64,000 bases of DNA from Paragonimus westermani. Taxonomy: Eukaryota; Platyhelminthes; Trematoda; Plagiorchiida; Troglotrematidae. A program made the position numbers and the translations under genes. Numbering within the stretch: the first letter of the stretch is position 1; every line of letters begins with the position of its first letter. The notes beneath the pieces are model-generated. The model searched no databases, was not told the origin of the DNA, and was given only the letters and a program-made list of their open reading frames with translations. Shown here piece by piece: positions 1-12,242 of the stretch. The stretch lies in assembly GCA_008508345.1 (NCBI GenBank), contig QNGE01000428.1, forward strand, positions 226,498 through 290,497, read 5' to 3'.

Positions 1-2564
1 CTCCAAATATCCCACCAAACGCCCAACCAGATTTTTACCACATTCTTTAGGAACAACTGGCGATGACGCATCTATCCTTCCAGTTGTGCCAACTCTGGAT
101 TGTACCGTTTTGCTCTGTAAGCGGCTATACGTTTAATAAAACGAAAGATTGCATTTAAAGAAACTGACTGAGGTGCAGAAGCTTCGGGGAAGCACACTGA
201 ACTTTCCAACACGCTGTTAAACTCCTCACTATCCCACAAGATTTCTTGTGGAAAGCAGTCAACACTTCTTGATTGTTTCTCCGCACCTCAAAGGTCGAGA
301 CAGTTTTTGGTATCGAGCAATAGATGAGTGTATACAGAAGCGTGGTAAAGTAGTTAACTTGTTTTACCAATGAAATTAGTTCCATAACTCCATAGCTCTT
401 TGCCAGCTATTCATAGGAGGTTTCTTGAGTTTTGTTGATAAGAATGTATCAGCACACAAGAACGTGTCCATTGTGAGCGAAAGGCTTCAAAATAAGGTTT
501 ACCTAACTAATGTATGGGTCACAATGGATAGTGATTAGAATGAACAAATGACCCAGTCTGTTTTGAAAATGGTTTATGAGTACCAAAAATCGGAACGGCT
601 AGGAGTACTGTAGTGAAACATTTGCCAGAATATGGCCACAGTAAATTCCTCGTGGACTTTCAATGCTGCAAAATTCCCGCGCCAAATTTGGTGCACATGA
701 AGTCAATCATTTTGGGCATAATTTTTAACGCTTTTCTAACAGCTCGATCCACAGGACCTTTCATTGAGACTCATAAACATTACCAATTTATCCGAAAATG
801 TTAAATTGCTTAATATTCTGCGATTTGACTCAGAATAAAAAGATATCTGAAGAGAAAAGGGTTAAAAGGAAGTGTCCAACAGAACAGACCATTTGACAAT
901 CACTCAAATGCCTAAAAGCTATTAAGACAGATAAGACAGTCTTTGAAATGAGTGTAATTGTCTTGTGAAATTGAACATTTTCGAGGTATTCAGACCTTCC
1001 ATTAGCAATCTAGGGAAGAGCGCAAGTGATCAGTTTATTATGAGAGACAGAGCATATGATTAGAGCAAAGAGTAAATTGATATAAACGCATGTTTAACGG
1101 CAGATATCGGTTAAGGGAACAATTTTACTATAATAATAAAGCTGGACTCTCATAGTAAATCAGAAGAATTTGTAACTCCCATGTGAAATATTTTATTCCT
1201 TTGAGCTATGGGTTCCTCATTATGAAATTATTGCGGTTTGACTCAACTGTCACCGGTGTACGTCTTTTGAAGACTGAACATTTTGGAGAGTTTAACTGAA
1301 CGCTACAGCTTTCCGTCTGAGATCAAACACACCTCCGTCTTTTATGATGATCGTCCGTGTTGTTCCTGCCCGTCGAAGGACGATGAAATATTAGAGTAAC
1401 GACATATGAATGCGGTAAAGTTTAGAAGGCTCTAGTTGTCCGATAAACATAAGAATACATAAGACACTGTTAATTAGAACACCAGACAACTATTCACTTT
1501 CCATCATGTTGAGTAAAGTTCATTCATCCAGAAAATAATCTGGTAAACATTTATACTGTTAGTGTTTTTGTGTGTCTGTACCGTTAAATGTTACACAAAT
1601 GTTGTATTTCACGTACTGTAAGAATCACCAAGAACCAAAAGACAACACAGATACCAGGCTTCGTGGTTACAAGTAGACAAAATATGACTTATCAGACAGA
1701 CGAACTCTGCTAAACAGCCTACAGAAGACTGCTGTGAACGAACGAGCCAAAGGCTCTTTGATTTACGCCATTCAACTTTTCTCGCATGTTGTCATTTGCT
1801 CATACGATTACCTGTCGCCTAAGTGGTTGGACACTAAATTAGGCTGAACCCAAAGGGCATAGATTACTAAGGTTATAGGATCGAATTGTGCATGCACTTC
1901 TCCAATTTCGTTTCAACGGTGACATGTAAACATATCAGTAGATTGAGAATGACCTGAACGCCACCATAGTCGGCTCTCCGTGATAAAGTGAACATATCAA
2001 CTGTGGGTTGTACTGTGTGCGATAGGTTGACGAATAAGCAGATATTCGTTGTTAGGTGAATGCCCTAAAGTACATTTCCGAGTCTGATGACAGCCAATGA
2101 TGTAGTGTACTCAGGTCACTGATAGTTCAGCTACAGAACCGTCTTAGAAAATTGCTTAACAGGATGGTTACCGGATTTTAATTGACGATTCAAAATGATC
2201 TCAGATCTAGCAGGAATTAACTGACAACTTTCCGGTCAATTCAAAAGGAATCGCTGGTAGATGCAAAAGTAGTGAGGAAAATTTATAAGCATCCTTTTTG
2301 TAGTTCGATCGTGATTTTATCCCTCTGTTAAATGAAACCTATTTTGTTAAATGAACTAACTTCATGAGGGTACATACTACGTTTACGGAAGTTGTTAACA
2401 ACTGACGTTCTCACAAAGGTTGTATGAAAGGCATACCAATAGCGAAACCAGACTGCCTCTGCCGACACTGCTCAGATATTTTCTTGGGCACAGTCATTCC
2501 TGTGATAGTTGTTTGTCCACAGATGTATGCTTGCAGTCTCGTGTACATCGTGTAGCATTGCATC
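1..2564. other. Non-coding stretch, nothing recognised
   Basis: Only short open frames (76 codons or fewer) occur on either strand, and none resembles a known family. There is no tRNA, simple repeat longer than a few units, or retroelement motif. It is probably intergenic or intronic. If the minus-strand gene proposed for 2.6-45 kb is real, this would lie beyond its 3' end. Confidence 0.4.
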
Positions 2565-2726
2565 TCATCTCTGACTTCTCAAAACAGCCTTTCGGCGCGC
2601 ATTAGGAGCCCAAACGGATATGATATCGTGAGTGGTATCACGAGATGATGAGCCGATCAGTGCTGGCGGCAGGATTATCTCAGAACTGTTTCTAACAACC
2701 GGTGTCCTCACGTCTAGCATATCAAT
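2565..2726 (-). CDS. Candidate 3'-terminal exon, unknown protein
   Basis: On the minus strand a strong acceptor (pyrimidine-rich tract ending GTGTTTCAG) is followed in phase 0 by 53 codons and a TGA stop. The peptide starts IDMLDVRTPVVRNSSEIILP and ends in a basic stretch (NARRKAVLRSQR). It has no signal peptide, membrane span or domain I recognise. Composition would fit a cytoplasmic tail. The frame also runs upstream through the acceptor into the 207-bp repeat copy at 2826-3032, which argues that the upstream part is intronic. If the polycystin-like gene model is right, this could be its C-terminal exon, but nothing in the peptide itself proves that. A chance open frame next to a good AG is the alternative. 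Confidence 0.25.
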   Translation of the reverse strand: MDMLDVRTPVVRNSSEIILPPALIGSSSRDTTHDIISVWAPNARRKAVLRSQR

Positions 2727-2825
2727 CTGAAACACCGAAAAATGGCGTAATTTTCTATTTTGTTGAACAGTAGTGATAACCCCTTTTGAACACACGTACC
2801 AGATTAGAACTTCCCTCTTATGAAC

Positions 2826-3032
2826 ACTCGTTGGTACTCCATAGCCTGGCCACCGTCGGCAATTGAGCACTCGGACAATCTTTCATAATGTGACAGCATT
2901 GGTCTCATCTAAACTGACCTTCGATTTAGCATGTTCCACTGATCATATCTGAACGTCCAACCAATTCTGTCCACTAGTCCCAGGGAGATGACAACCATTA
3001 GGGAAAAAATCACATTACAGTGTCGATAACAT
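2826..3032 (+). repeat. Dispersed repeat, copy A (207 bp)
   Basis: This segment is repeated in the same orientation at 4883-5089, beginning ACTCGTTGG and ending near TGTCGATAACAT. The two copies have equal length and differ by scattered substitutions (by eye about 90% identical). No open frame, B box, terminal inverted repeat or poly-A tail is evident, so the class is unknown. It could be part of a non-autonomous element or a local segmental duplication. Confidence 0.85.
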
Positions 3033-3158
3033 CTAGGTGAAGGATTTTACGGCAGTATTAAGGGCACAAGTTGATCGAAGCCGATCTCCTTGTTATAGCT
3101 ACCTCAGAATGGGATCTGTGGGCGAAGAAGTCTCATTAGACTTTTGGTGGCATGCTAC

Positions 3159-3391
3159 CATACAAGTGAGAGTCAGTGTAGGCTACATCTTTTAAAAATG
3201 GGGTCAGAACTACTGATACAGTCTGCCGTTGTAAGTATGTTGTTAGCATCCTAAGCCACTCAAGTGATACTATAACATGAAGGTCAGTCGCTTCCGCTCT
3301 GACTGTCCATAGCACTTGTGGCCCCAATCTGAAACAATATGAAGGCACCGGGGAACAGCGTTCTTTCGAAGTAGGGGTTCGGACAGCAGTC
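3159..3391 (-). CDS. Candidate internal exon, unknown protein
   Basis: A strong minus-strand acceptor (GTGTTTCTCTTTTCAG) opens a frame of 77 whole codons ending at a fair donor (TATG/GTAGCA). The peptide begins TAVRTPTSKERCSPVPSY and contains the hydrophobic stretch LHVIVSLEWL followed by VSVVLTPFL. The open frame continues upstream of the acceptor into a cysteine-rich, hydrophobic and Arg-rich stretch, which may be translated if the true start lies further up. No family is recognised. Its end phase does not match the start phase of the candidate at 2565-2726, so the two are not directly spliced as drawn. Confidence 0.22.
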
Positions 3392-4839
3392 CTGAAAAGA
3401 GAAACACGACGAACAAGCATGAGCCAAAGGCCCAGTAAGCCACGCACACGACGTTTACAAACGAAAGCTAAAACGGCACCGACGACACAGCAGCATGCCC
3501 CGTTACACAACTCAAATTCAATCCGTGCGCGTTCGCTGGTTTCGGTGGCGCGTTACAATATTACAATTTAAACAAGTGTCCTCAGGAACAAGGGTCAAGC
3601 GTAAGCTTGACAGTTCGTTCCAAAGAAGAAAACGGTTCACACTGACTGGTTCACTATTAAATCAACAATACGAACAAGTAACCATAATTGATTGTGGACG
3701 ATCTGTTCTTTGCATGTCAGATCATTTCCCACTCTAGAAAACTGGCCACCACTTTTCAACGGATTGTGGTGTGGTTGGTCTCACTTGCAAAGTTTGACAA
3801 ACAAAACTGAGATGGATTCACCACGAACATATATGAATTCCCGTTAAACTGTGTTAAACGACTCACTGTTGGTTTTCAATAAACGCATTTGTCCACCCCA
3901 ATGAAAACCACTAAATTAATACGAATTTGGTCCACCAACATCTCGAGTTCACCCCGCCATATAGGTTTCTATCGTAATATCTTTTGATATGTCCAGTAGT
4001 AGAGTGGGATTCGGATTCGAAAAGCGGAGCAGCCAGTAAGGCAAGCGAACTCCATTTGCATCATTCCAGTTAACCGATGAAATTGTCTGTCAACAACCAC
4101 TTTAGCTGATTTCTCCACCTATCCTTATCTAACCAACCGTCTGTTTTTTTCTGTTCCTAATTCTGGCACTCAGGTCCAGTGATGTGTAGTGCATGCCCCA
4201 GCAGTAATGGGGAATGGGGTTTAGAGACAGAGTATTTAGTTTACACTGCAACCTGCCTGCAAACGGGCAGATAGGCTGGTTGTGAAGGACGCTGAAGGGG
4301 AATAAGTGAAATGATGAATAAGGAGGTTCTTTCAGGGAAATTTCGTAAACATAAACATATCCCCTAATGAGTTACTGGTGCTGATTGACGTTCGAACAGA
4401 TAGAGAGTATGTGTACCATGTGTGTTCCTGGACAAATCATGGATGAATAGATAATTTTTGCTATTCAGCTGTAGCCCGCATCTTGCGCACACATACAAAC
4501 ACACAATAAAGATACTCGGAAGGAATGACCGAGTAAACACTGAGGCTACGCACTGCCCTTTCGCTTATGTGCAAGGCACGTGTGTGATTGTGTATGGTTG
4601 CTGCATGGTATATCCTGCCGGATGACTACAGCTTCTGGCAAGCTGGCTGAGCATTTCTATCCAGACTGCTGAATGTCCTGATTGGGAAAGCGGACTAGTT
4701 ATGATGGCACCCAGATATATCAGTCATACTAGTGATATGAACCCTAAGCATACCTTAACAACACTGCTATAGTAACCAAGAGAGCGGTTCACGCTTGATG
4801 GTTATAATACAGATGAATAGTTGAAAAGTGAAGCCAGTC

Positions 4840-4861
4840 ATATATATATATATATATATAT
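4840..4861. repeat. (TA)n microsatellite
   Basis: Ten consecutive TA units lie about 20 bp before copy B of the 207-bp repeat. The proximity may be coincidental. Confidence 0.95.
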
Positions 4862-4882
4862 TAGAAGTTCACTCATACAAAG

Positions 4883-5089
4883 ACTCGTTGGCACTCCATA
4901 GCCTGGCCACCGTCGGCAGTTGAGCACCTGGACAATCTTTCATAATGTGACAGCATTGGTCTCACCTAAACCGACCTTCGATTAAGCTTGTTCCACTGAT
5001 CATATCTGAACGTTCAACCAATTCTGTCCACTAGTTCCAGGAAGATGACAACCAATAGGGAAAAAACCACATTACAGTGTCGATGACAT
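4883..5089 (+). repeat. Dispersed repeat, copy B (207 bp)
   Basis: Second copy of the segment at 2826-3032, same orientation, same length, about 1.85 kb downstream. Flanks outside the matching block diverge at once on both sides, which gives usable boundaries. No obvious target-site duplication was seen. Confidence 0.85.
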
Positions 5090-5144
5090 GTAAACATATA
5101 GTTACGCGAATAAAAAAGCACCGTTACACTCATATTTCTAATAC

Positions 5145-5281
5145 CTAGCCCTGGTCCAACTCCATATGAAATGACAGCTGGCTGTCCAAAATTTTCTTCA
5201 TTCCAATCTTGAAGGGTGCTGGTTCTTTCGACAAACAGAATTATAGTGCATGTGTTGGGCAATGCCTTCAAACCACAAATA
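5145..5281 (-). CDS. Candidate internal exon, unknown protein
   Basis: Minus-strand segment between an acceptor (GGTTGTGTAG) and a donor (GCTAG/GTATTA), carrying 45 whole codons. The peptide has a hydrophobic run (CTIILFV) followed by STLQDWNEENFGQPAV. The mix of a hydrophobic stretch and a W/N/E-rich loop would suit a membrane protein loop, but no family signature is visible. Other frames are closed or shorter here. Supported only by splice signals and composition. Confidence 0.2.
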
Positions 5282-5848
5282 CTACACAACCATATGCAGC
5301 CGGTGTTGATAATCGCTGTTTGCATTATGGCTTTTGTGTTTGTCCTGTGGATGTGTTTTGAAAACTACTCGCCCCAAGTTGTATTTTGTTTAGCAATAGG
5401 TCAACCGTGTCAATCTAAGAAGCATGTAGTGAGACGTGGAACACACCGTAAAACAATCAGAAGTCTGCCCAAATCGGAAAACGAGCTAAGGCAACAACCC
5501 AGATAATCACAACAGATTATTTAAAAATACTCCAGCTCACACTCCCCAAAAAGAAATATGTCATATTACTGAGGCGTCGTCTGACATCCTCTCAGGCATA
5601 TTGAGCTAATGGGGTGCCCACAACAAAACCACAACAGCAGCCTGAGGTTTGCGCATTTCTTCCGCACCCGAGGAGAGTATACTCTGAGAAATCATAACAC
5701 GCCCTTGACATGGATCAGTCAAGAACGCTAGACATATCGGGATCTGGGCCCTCCTATGCATATCGATACTTCAACAGTTCTGTTGTTTTACTAATGAGTA
5801 GTGTGGTAGATTTATGATTTCAGATGAGACCCAATTGTGAAAAGGCAG

Positions 5849-5928
5849 GGCTTCGGCTGGATTCGAACCAGCGACAGGCACAGCATGCCTTAATGCGGCG
5901 AGCGCTGTACCAGGTGAGTTACAAAGCC
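5849..5928 (-). repeat. tRNA-like SINE head (tRNA pseudogene)
   Basis: Read on the minus strand, GGCTTTG and CGAAGCC form a seven-pair acceptor stem (one G-U), and GCTGG/CCAGC forms a perfect T stem around TTCGAAT, a consensus internal B box. The D arm is degraded (TAACTCACCTGG, an A-box relic) and the anticodon arm pairs poorly, so it is not a functional tRNA. It is best read as the tRNA-derived 5' head of a SINE transcribed toward lower coordinates. About 50-70 bp downstream lies a tail-like motif, CTACCACACTACTCATTAGTA, close to the motif after the SINE copy at 25737-25888. This suggests two SINEs sharing a 3' end. Confidence 0.6.
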
Positions 5929-6553
5929 AAATAAGGAGCTCTTGTTGTCAAGTACAGGCAGTCAGTGAAAATAGGCTATTTCAACCTCCGCCACGTTGAA
6001 AGCTAAGACGTTTAGTGTACTGGAAGTAATAATGTTTTTATTTTAGGATAAAGATATTTTGGTGTACAAGAGATAGCCAGGCGACTTAGGAGGATACATT
6101 GTGTTGCCGTTCATTTTCACAGAAGTCTTTCTTACATGAAGGACATTTGGCGAAAAGATTTTCACTGTGACGTAATTTAAGAATTCATTATCTCTTGACT
6201 AGCAGCATAGGCACCAAATTACATCGGACTATCAGTCAAAGTTTGCGACGGACTGCTCTAAAATCGCTGCAAAAAAGGTACTACACAGACTTGTGGAGAC
6301 CCGACCAGCTCTTTTGCTGTCCAGATCACAAGGCAAGAGGATATTTGGGTGCCTGGTTAGCACCGCCGACCCAGCTCCGCGCTCACGTATTGTAAACGTA
6401 AAGTTTTATGTACAATTCCCAGTAAAACACGATGAATTGTTACATCTTATAAGTGGAAACAGTACGATCAGTTGTTGCATGTAACTGTAAGAGAGTATGA
6501 GGTAGGTGTCGCTGAAATGTTACTAATAAATATGCTCAGCCGGTTGGTCTCAG

Positions 6554-6659
6554 AGTTGTTCTCATGAGTATAATAGGCAAAACGTTTGGCTCTCTTTAAT
6601 TATCCGATGGCGTACCAGTTCCGAATTGCTCACACATGGATGCAGGTTAGCTGACAGAC
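6554..6659 (+). CDS. Weak candidate exon, plus strand
   Basis: A 106-bp segment lies between an acceptor (GGTTGGTCTCAG) and a consensus donor (AGAC/GTAAGTAAG). It is open in one frame for 35 codons (starts SCSHEYNRQNVWLSL). No homology is recognised. The donor is among the better ones on the plus strand, but one short open segment is expected by chance in a region this size. Confidence 0.15.
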
Positions 6660-8491
6660 GTAAGTAAGATGTCATCAAACTCTTGTTGACTGAGGAGGCT
6701 ATGCTAATACAATAGTCATGCAAGCGCCAATGCCAGTGGGATCTATGGTTTCAACCACATATGCAGAGATGCACACTTTGGCTGTTTGTCGAAGCAACTG
6801 GGGATATGCATTATTGAGCACATCCCCAAATGGTCGTTTGGTTCAGCAAACAAACCTCGCACAGTACGACTGCTCACTGACCGAAGGAATTTGAATATAA
6901 CCTGAACGCAACCTTGACATTCCGAAAAATGTACCGTCCAGTATCACAGCAAGTTTTGAAAATTACAGAGGCTGTGACGACACACAAATGAACATCTCTC
7001 TCGTTTTCTTCAATAACATTTACTTTGTTTCACTGCTTTAGGTTTTATTTTACTCTTCACTGAAATTTATCATTCTGACTCTCCTTATCCAGGTCCATTT
7101 GACCATAAGCTTTTACCGGTTAACGTTCGATTCTTATGTCTTGGAAGTTTCACAGCGAGACCAACATCATGATCCCACCACCAAACATACTGTCTTCTAC
7201 CATCGTTTATGAGGTCATCCGTTACTAGTGGCATATAACATTACTGCCGTGGTAAGGGATGGTAAGTGATTCAAGTGAGCTTACCCAATGCGTCTTCCGT
7301 TCTTCAACTCACTTCTCCAACTGCAGCATTGTTTCACACTGTAGACCATCTTCTAAGTATTCAATTTTATTTAAGCTTTATTCGTTCCGACAAATGTATC
7401 CCACTATGTACACCACAGAATGGTCATTATCAGTACAGTGCATTTTTGTCGACTAAAGGTCGCTAAAATGTACTATCCATGTCCAGCTTCCTGCTTGTCC
7501 ACTGTGCGTTCGTGTTAGGGCTTTTCTCACGCTTCTTTCCAGAGTCTTCACCGACTCTACTAAAATCAGCCCTGTAGTTTACTGACTAACTCAAAAAACA
7601 AGCTTATTTTCACAGTACTCTGTTTTTCGGTTTTCAACTCTCGATCCATGTCACTATAGGGCCCAAAACTATGGCAGAAAGCCCACCAGGCAAAAGGAAT
7701 TTTGGAGTTAGAGTGGGTGAAAAAGTTCCGTTTACTAATGTCCTGTAACGTCTAGCGTTTCTATTTACACACATTACCTATTATCTATGTATGTAAACGT
7801 ATAGAGTATATTACAATTGGGACTACATGTAGGATGGTTTTGAGTATAGATTTGCACAACAGGACAAATCCTAATTCTTCTTTAATCGTGCTAGCACGTT
7901 TGCTGAACTAAAAGATTAATTGCGAAAACACAAACGCAACCAAGGTAGAATTGTACGCTTTATTGATACGGCAAAACTGAATTTCAAATCAGGCGGCAAA
8001 TCTGTCACCATTTTGTTGATGTCTACCACAAACGGAGGAACTGCAGTAGATTCCGAAACAATAGTGAAGAAGAAATCAAACTTTTTGAAGGGTACGTCTG
8101 AATACCCTTCGAATTAGTTTTTGATGAACACGGTTGAAGAGGACTTTTGAGAGCTTCTCAGTGTCGGGTTGTAATCGAGTGTTTTTAACATGCCTGCAGC
8201 TTGAGAGGAAACCAAAAGGTCATATGTTTATTAGCAAGGATTTTGTCTGATAGCAAGGTGATACGACAAGCAGTGTTGCGGGTGATTAGTTGGAGTTTGA
8301 TTGACTGCTTATTTGTTTGTCTGATTGACTGGTTGATTAGAAGTGTGTGAAGAAATTTGTGTTACACTGCATAACATGATCAGAACACTTTGCAGTTTGA
8401 ATGTCAGCTCGCGAATATCGTGTGGTTGCCAGCCGTAGCTACCGTTCAGCCTGTGTGATGACGACCATAAAAAAGTTCGTTACAATTTTAC
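6660..8491. other. Non-coding stretch, nothing recognised
   Basis: Contains only short overlapping open frames and no repeat or retroelement motif. An open plus-strand frame at 7920-8117 is lysine-rich (starts RKHKRNQGRIVRFID) but has no clear splice context or homology. Confidence 0.4.
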
Positions 8492-8644
8492 TTTGCATGA
8501 TTTTCGGATGGAGTAGAACGGATGCTGATAGATTCACAACGCCCGGATGCACACTAGGTGGTATGCCGATCAAAGAGGTCCACATTTTGTCGGTGAGGAC
8601 CAGAAATGTCGGCGTCTGTAGCTTATCACGGAACCACTGGTCGA
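8492..8644 (-). CDS. Weak candidate exon, unknown protein
   Basis: Minus-strand segment from an acceptor (GAGACCAAACCAG, poor pyrimidine tract) to a donor (CAAA/GTAAAA), open for 50 codons, with the stretch VDQWFRDKLQTPTFLVLTDK. The opposite strand is open too (8401-8667, ATG start with a hydrophobic run), so the coding strand is ambiguous. No family recognised. Confidence 0.15.
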
Positions 8645-8971
8645 CTGGTTTGGTCTCACATTTGTAGCAGACAAATTGCACACCTCAGTGTAGCCTGTAG
8701 ACACGGAAGCTGCCACATCACTATATGATCTTCAGTCAATGAACCACATTCATACGTTTCATGATGCCGCTTTTTTTATTCCTATCTATGAAAAGTGGCG
8801 TTGCGTACGTAGAGAAGATGCAGACAAGTGCAAACGTTCATGTTAACAGCCCGTTTTGGGAGAGGTGCTTCCCTAGGAGCCAATTAATCCACGTCAGTCA
8901 ACAGCACGGCGAATTCAGTTTTTGGTTTAACATTTGCTTATCTGGTGTACCAGAAGTGTATTCGAACTTAC

Positions 8972-9094
8972 CATTTGCAAATCACAACCAGAAAAGTGAA
9001 AGTATTCAGTGCATACACACACGCGCACAGGGTTTCTGTGACCGTACAAATAGGGGACTCGTTTGTTTTAAATGGAAAAGGGCTCAACGAGGTT
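8972..9094 (-). CDS. Candidate exon with hydrophobic segment
   Basis: Both borders are strong on the minus strand: acceptor GTCTACTTCCAG and donor AATG/GTAAGTTCG. The frame that stays open gives about 40 codons ending in CVYALNTFTFLVVICK, a plausible partial membrane span preceded by PFPFKTNESPIC. The plus strand is also open across this interval (8761-9183, 140 codons, and a second frame rich in beta-type residues). I prefer the minus strand because of the paired splice signals. No family match. Confidence 0.22.
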
Positions 9095-9183
9095 CTGGAA
9101 GTAGACAGCCTGATAACAAGTGTTACGCACAGCTTGAGCGTAACGATGGCCAACCGGAATTTCTAGTCGTTCGTGTTAAATGA

Positions 9184-12100
9184 AGTCATACAGTCCATTC
9201 ATACTTTATGTCTGCCATCAAACAATATTATAAGCTCAGATGACATCCAACAACTCTGCAGTTACCCACGGCTCCGTCCACTGTACCTAACTGTCCTCAT
9301 ACGAGATTAGATTCAAACGCATGTGCACGTCAGGGTTACAGAATAGGTGAACAATTTCACGTTCTTTAAAAATTCCAGCGAAATATCCTTATTATACACT
9401 TCTTTTTCAATCAAATTATATTTTTTGGTTCCGGTCAACTACAAAATCTGTGTATGTCGGTGATAAACCATTTTGTAATAAGCCCGGCGATGAGCCGAAG
9501 TGAAAGCGATGTTCAGGCTTAAAACTAAAATCAGTCAATTCTCAAGATCCTGTTTGAACTAACAACAGGACCGGGGTCTGACTGAACAACCTTCAAGTTG
9601 GGTTGTGGAATTTGGTCCATTTGAGTATCGGCCTTAGAAGCATTGCTTCAGGGAAACCAGATATATTTGTTTGTAGCAGGATTATCTCTGTACGGATAGG
9701 ATGATGGTTAAAATCACTCTGCAAGATGCATGCGGGTACAACAGTTTACTCGTTTTCGTCAGATACATGCAAAACAAATCAGAAAATAGTGAAACCACTG
9801 TGTTCGTACACGTAAAAAAATTGATGTTTGTCTTGTCGGATAATAGTGTGGCACATTTTCGAACGTTTACTTAATACAGTTTCGAATGTTTCAATGATTT
9901 CTGCCATGAATCACATATCGTTCTATATCCACTATGTGCCTGCTTTCGGGTTTTCTCTATGATTCCAACATATGCTGAACAAGTGTATTCATCGGCATAT
10001 TCAAACACTGTTGAGTATTGTAATTCTTCTAGCCATGGAGAGACAATGATATCAAGTTTGGTTGTGGCGTTTTATTAGTCGGTCAAATACAATACCGTGT
10101 TCACCAGGTTTAGTAGAAACGCTCAATATTGTGAGCTGTATAAAGTTCGAGACGAAATTATTACACCCACCTGCTAGGTGTGCCAAAAAGCTGGAAACGC
10201 TGTCGTCATTAGTCCAGTGTTTGCCGTAATGTTCTTCAGAACCTATACTGCAGCCTCTGTAAGTGTTACTATATGACCTCTGACCTGCCCCGGTTTTTTC
10301 TCACTGATCAGAGAGATCGGTTCGAATGAATCAACTGATCGGGTGATTTTACTCTATCAAATGAACAATTGCAGGTGGACACTCCTCTATCAATCCTCGA
10401 CTTAGCCATGTCGGATGGTGCGCCAGGTTAAATTTAGATAAAAGCCTGCGTGAGTAACCTACACAGCGCGTGTCAGCAATAAACGATTGACCTTGAAAAA
10501 TGTTTCAATCCAAACGGAAGCCCTGAAGCAGATGTAAAATCGCCATTGTGTCAGTACACACGCATTCAAACTTGACCTCATCTTACCATCGGCTGTTAGG
10601 CTGCTCAACAAAATTTTCACGTAAACCATGGTAATCACCTGTTTTCCGTCATCACAATCCATACCACCTCACTAAACGAGGACGTTGACGAGTGTACTAC
10701 ACCGTTGGTTTTGACCTCAATATTTTCTGTCTGCCTGGTGTGTCCCATTCGGCGTAAGGGAACCACAAAATATCCGATTGTGGATTAACATCAACAATCG
10801 AAATTTTCGTTTTCTTTTGCTCCTAGTACAGTCATAATGAAAATCATTTAAGCATTTGATACTTACAGTCCGACCTTTACAAACCCAAATTCCATAAACG
10901 TGGTATAAACAACAGAATTTCTGTACCAGCAATTTTTTAATCTATATGGATAATATTTTCCTACCACACCGACTCACATCTTAGAGTTGCTATTAGTACA
11001 GGATGAGCACCAACTAGAATTGCAGTGATTAGAAACAGTAGACTACTGAAGGGAACCTCAAAGTAGTCCACATCCAACTGGCGTGTGATACCACCTACCT
11101 CAGAATGGTAATCCTACATATATCTGCAACCAGGTTTAGATATTATAATTGTCAGACACGTAATGGTTATCATTTTGAGAGAAAAAGTTAGTGATTTATC
11201 TTGTTCCAGTTTGTAATTATCAAGTGAAAATAACCTGTACGGGTACCGAACAGATTAACTTTGCACCGATTTACCAGGATATCGTTTGCCCGAGAAAATG
11301 TATTACAGACTGCGTGCCAGCGTACACCAATTTGCCACAAAAGACTCCAGATGTGTTGCGTGAAAAACTCCGGTGACCATCAGCTGCCTAGCAAAGGAAG
11401 GTAAGTCTGTAAAGAATGAACACACTTTAACCCGTCAGTGATTGTGAACAATCCGATACAATATCTGATTCAGCTGAAGATACGCCGCAGGATTCTGAAT
11501 GTAAACTATAAAAACTTCATCAAGTCCAAGTAACTAACACAGGAAATCGATGAAAAATTGCTAGAAATAACGGACGGAAGAAACTGGCTTGAACAGCGAG
11601 TTAAGAAAATTGCGATGAACTAACTGCGCCAGTGTCTGTATCAGTGGGGGGCTGGAAAAGGTACATTAAGCACCCGAAGGTGACCCATCGCATGATTTAC
11701 TGTGATTTCGAAAGACGATGAAGTCAAAATGTAAAGATGGATAACATTCACCTGACTACGTCACGTGCCAGGATTTTGCCGCTTACTTTCGAGTCGGTGG
11801 TTCCACGTGGAGTTCTTTTTTGTTTAAACTCAACAGGCACTAACCAGATTTGAACAGACAGTTATTGTGTCGCAAGCTAATTGTGTACGCAATAAATTCA
11901 GAAGAAACCGGTCCTAGTGTTGTTGTGAACAAACCGGACCATGCAATATTGCAAACTCTTGTTTAAATTTTACACCCATAAGTCCAATTATCTGGGTACG
12001 GTTATAGATTGTTGTTTCTTATTCACCAGCGGGAGCATAAAGTTTTATCACTTAGAGTGCTATTGACTGACTTTAATAAGTGTTATCGACTATGAGTACG

Positions 12101-12242
12101 AGAAAGGGGAAAGACAGAACAGTCCAGCGCCGTTAGAGCTCAAGCGGAAGATACCTACCATTTTATCATCCATCGAAATTTAATTCCTTATTCTGGTCTA
12201 CAGCTGACACACCGAACATTATATGACAGTACCAATGGTCAC
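9184..12242. other. Mostly non-coding; one weak plus-strand exon candidate
   Basis: Nothing recognisable. At 11210-11376 (+), after a good acceptor (TTATCTTGTTCCAG), there is a short cysteine-containing frame (CNYQVKITCTGTEQINF, then IVCPRKCITDC). It is stopped before the consensus donor GTAAGTCTG at 11401, so the exon cannot be closed in frame. Near 10860-10915 (-), a 54-bp segment lies between an AG and a GTAAGTATC donor. Confidence 0.3.

Noticed and set aside
5849..5928. A functional tRNA gene
   Set aside because: Acceptor and T stems are good, but the D arm is broken and no anticodon stem of five pairs with a normal loop can be formed; a SINE head fits better.
8401..8667. Small secreted or membrane protein with ATG start (KFVTILLCMIFGW)
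   Set aside because: The hydrophobic run is suggestive, but the opposite strand is equally open, no homologue is recognised and no promoter or splice evidence exists.
8761..9183. Plus-strand 140-codon frame as a gene
   Set aside because: Two plus-strand frames and one minus-strand frame are all open here; the minus strand has paired consensus splice sites, and the plus frames have no start context or family.
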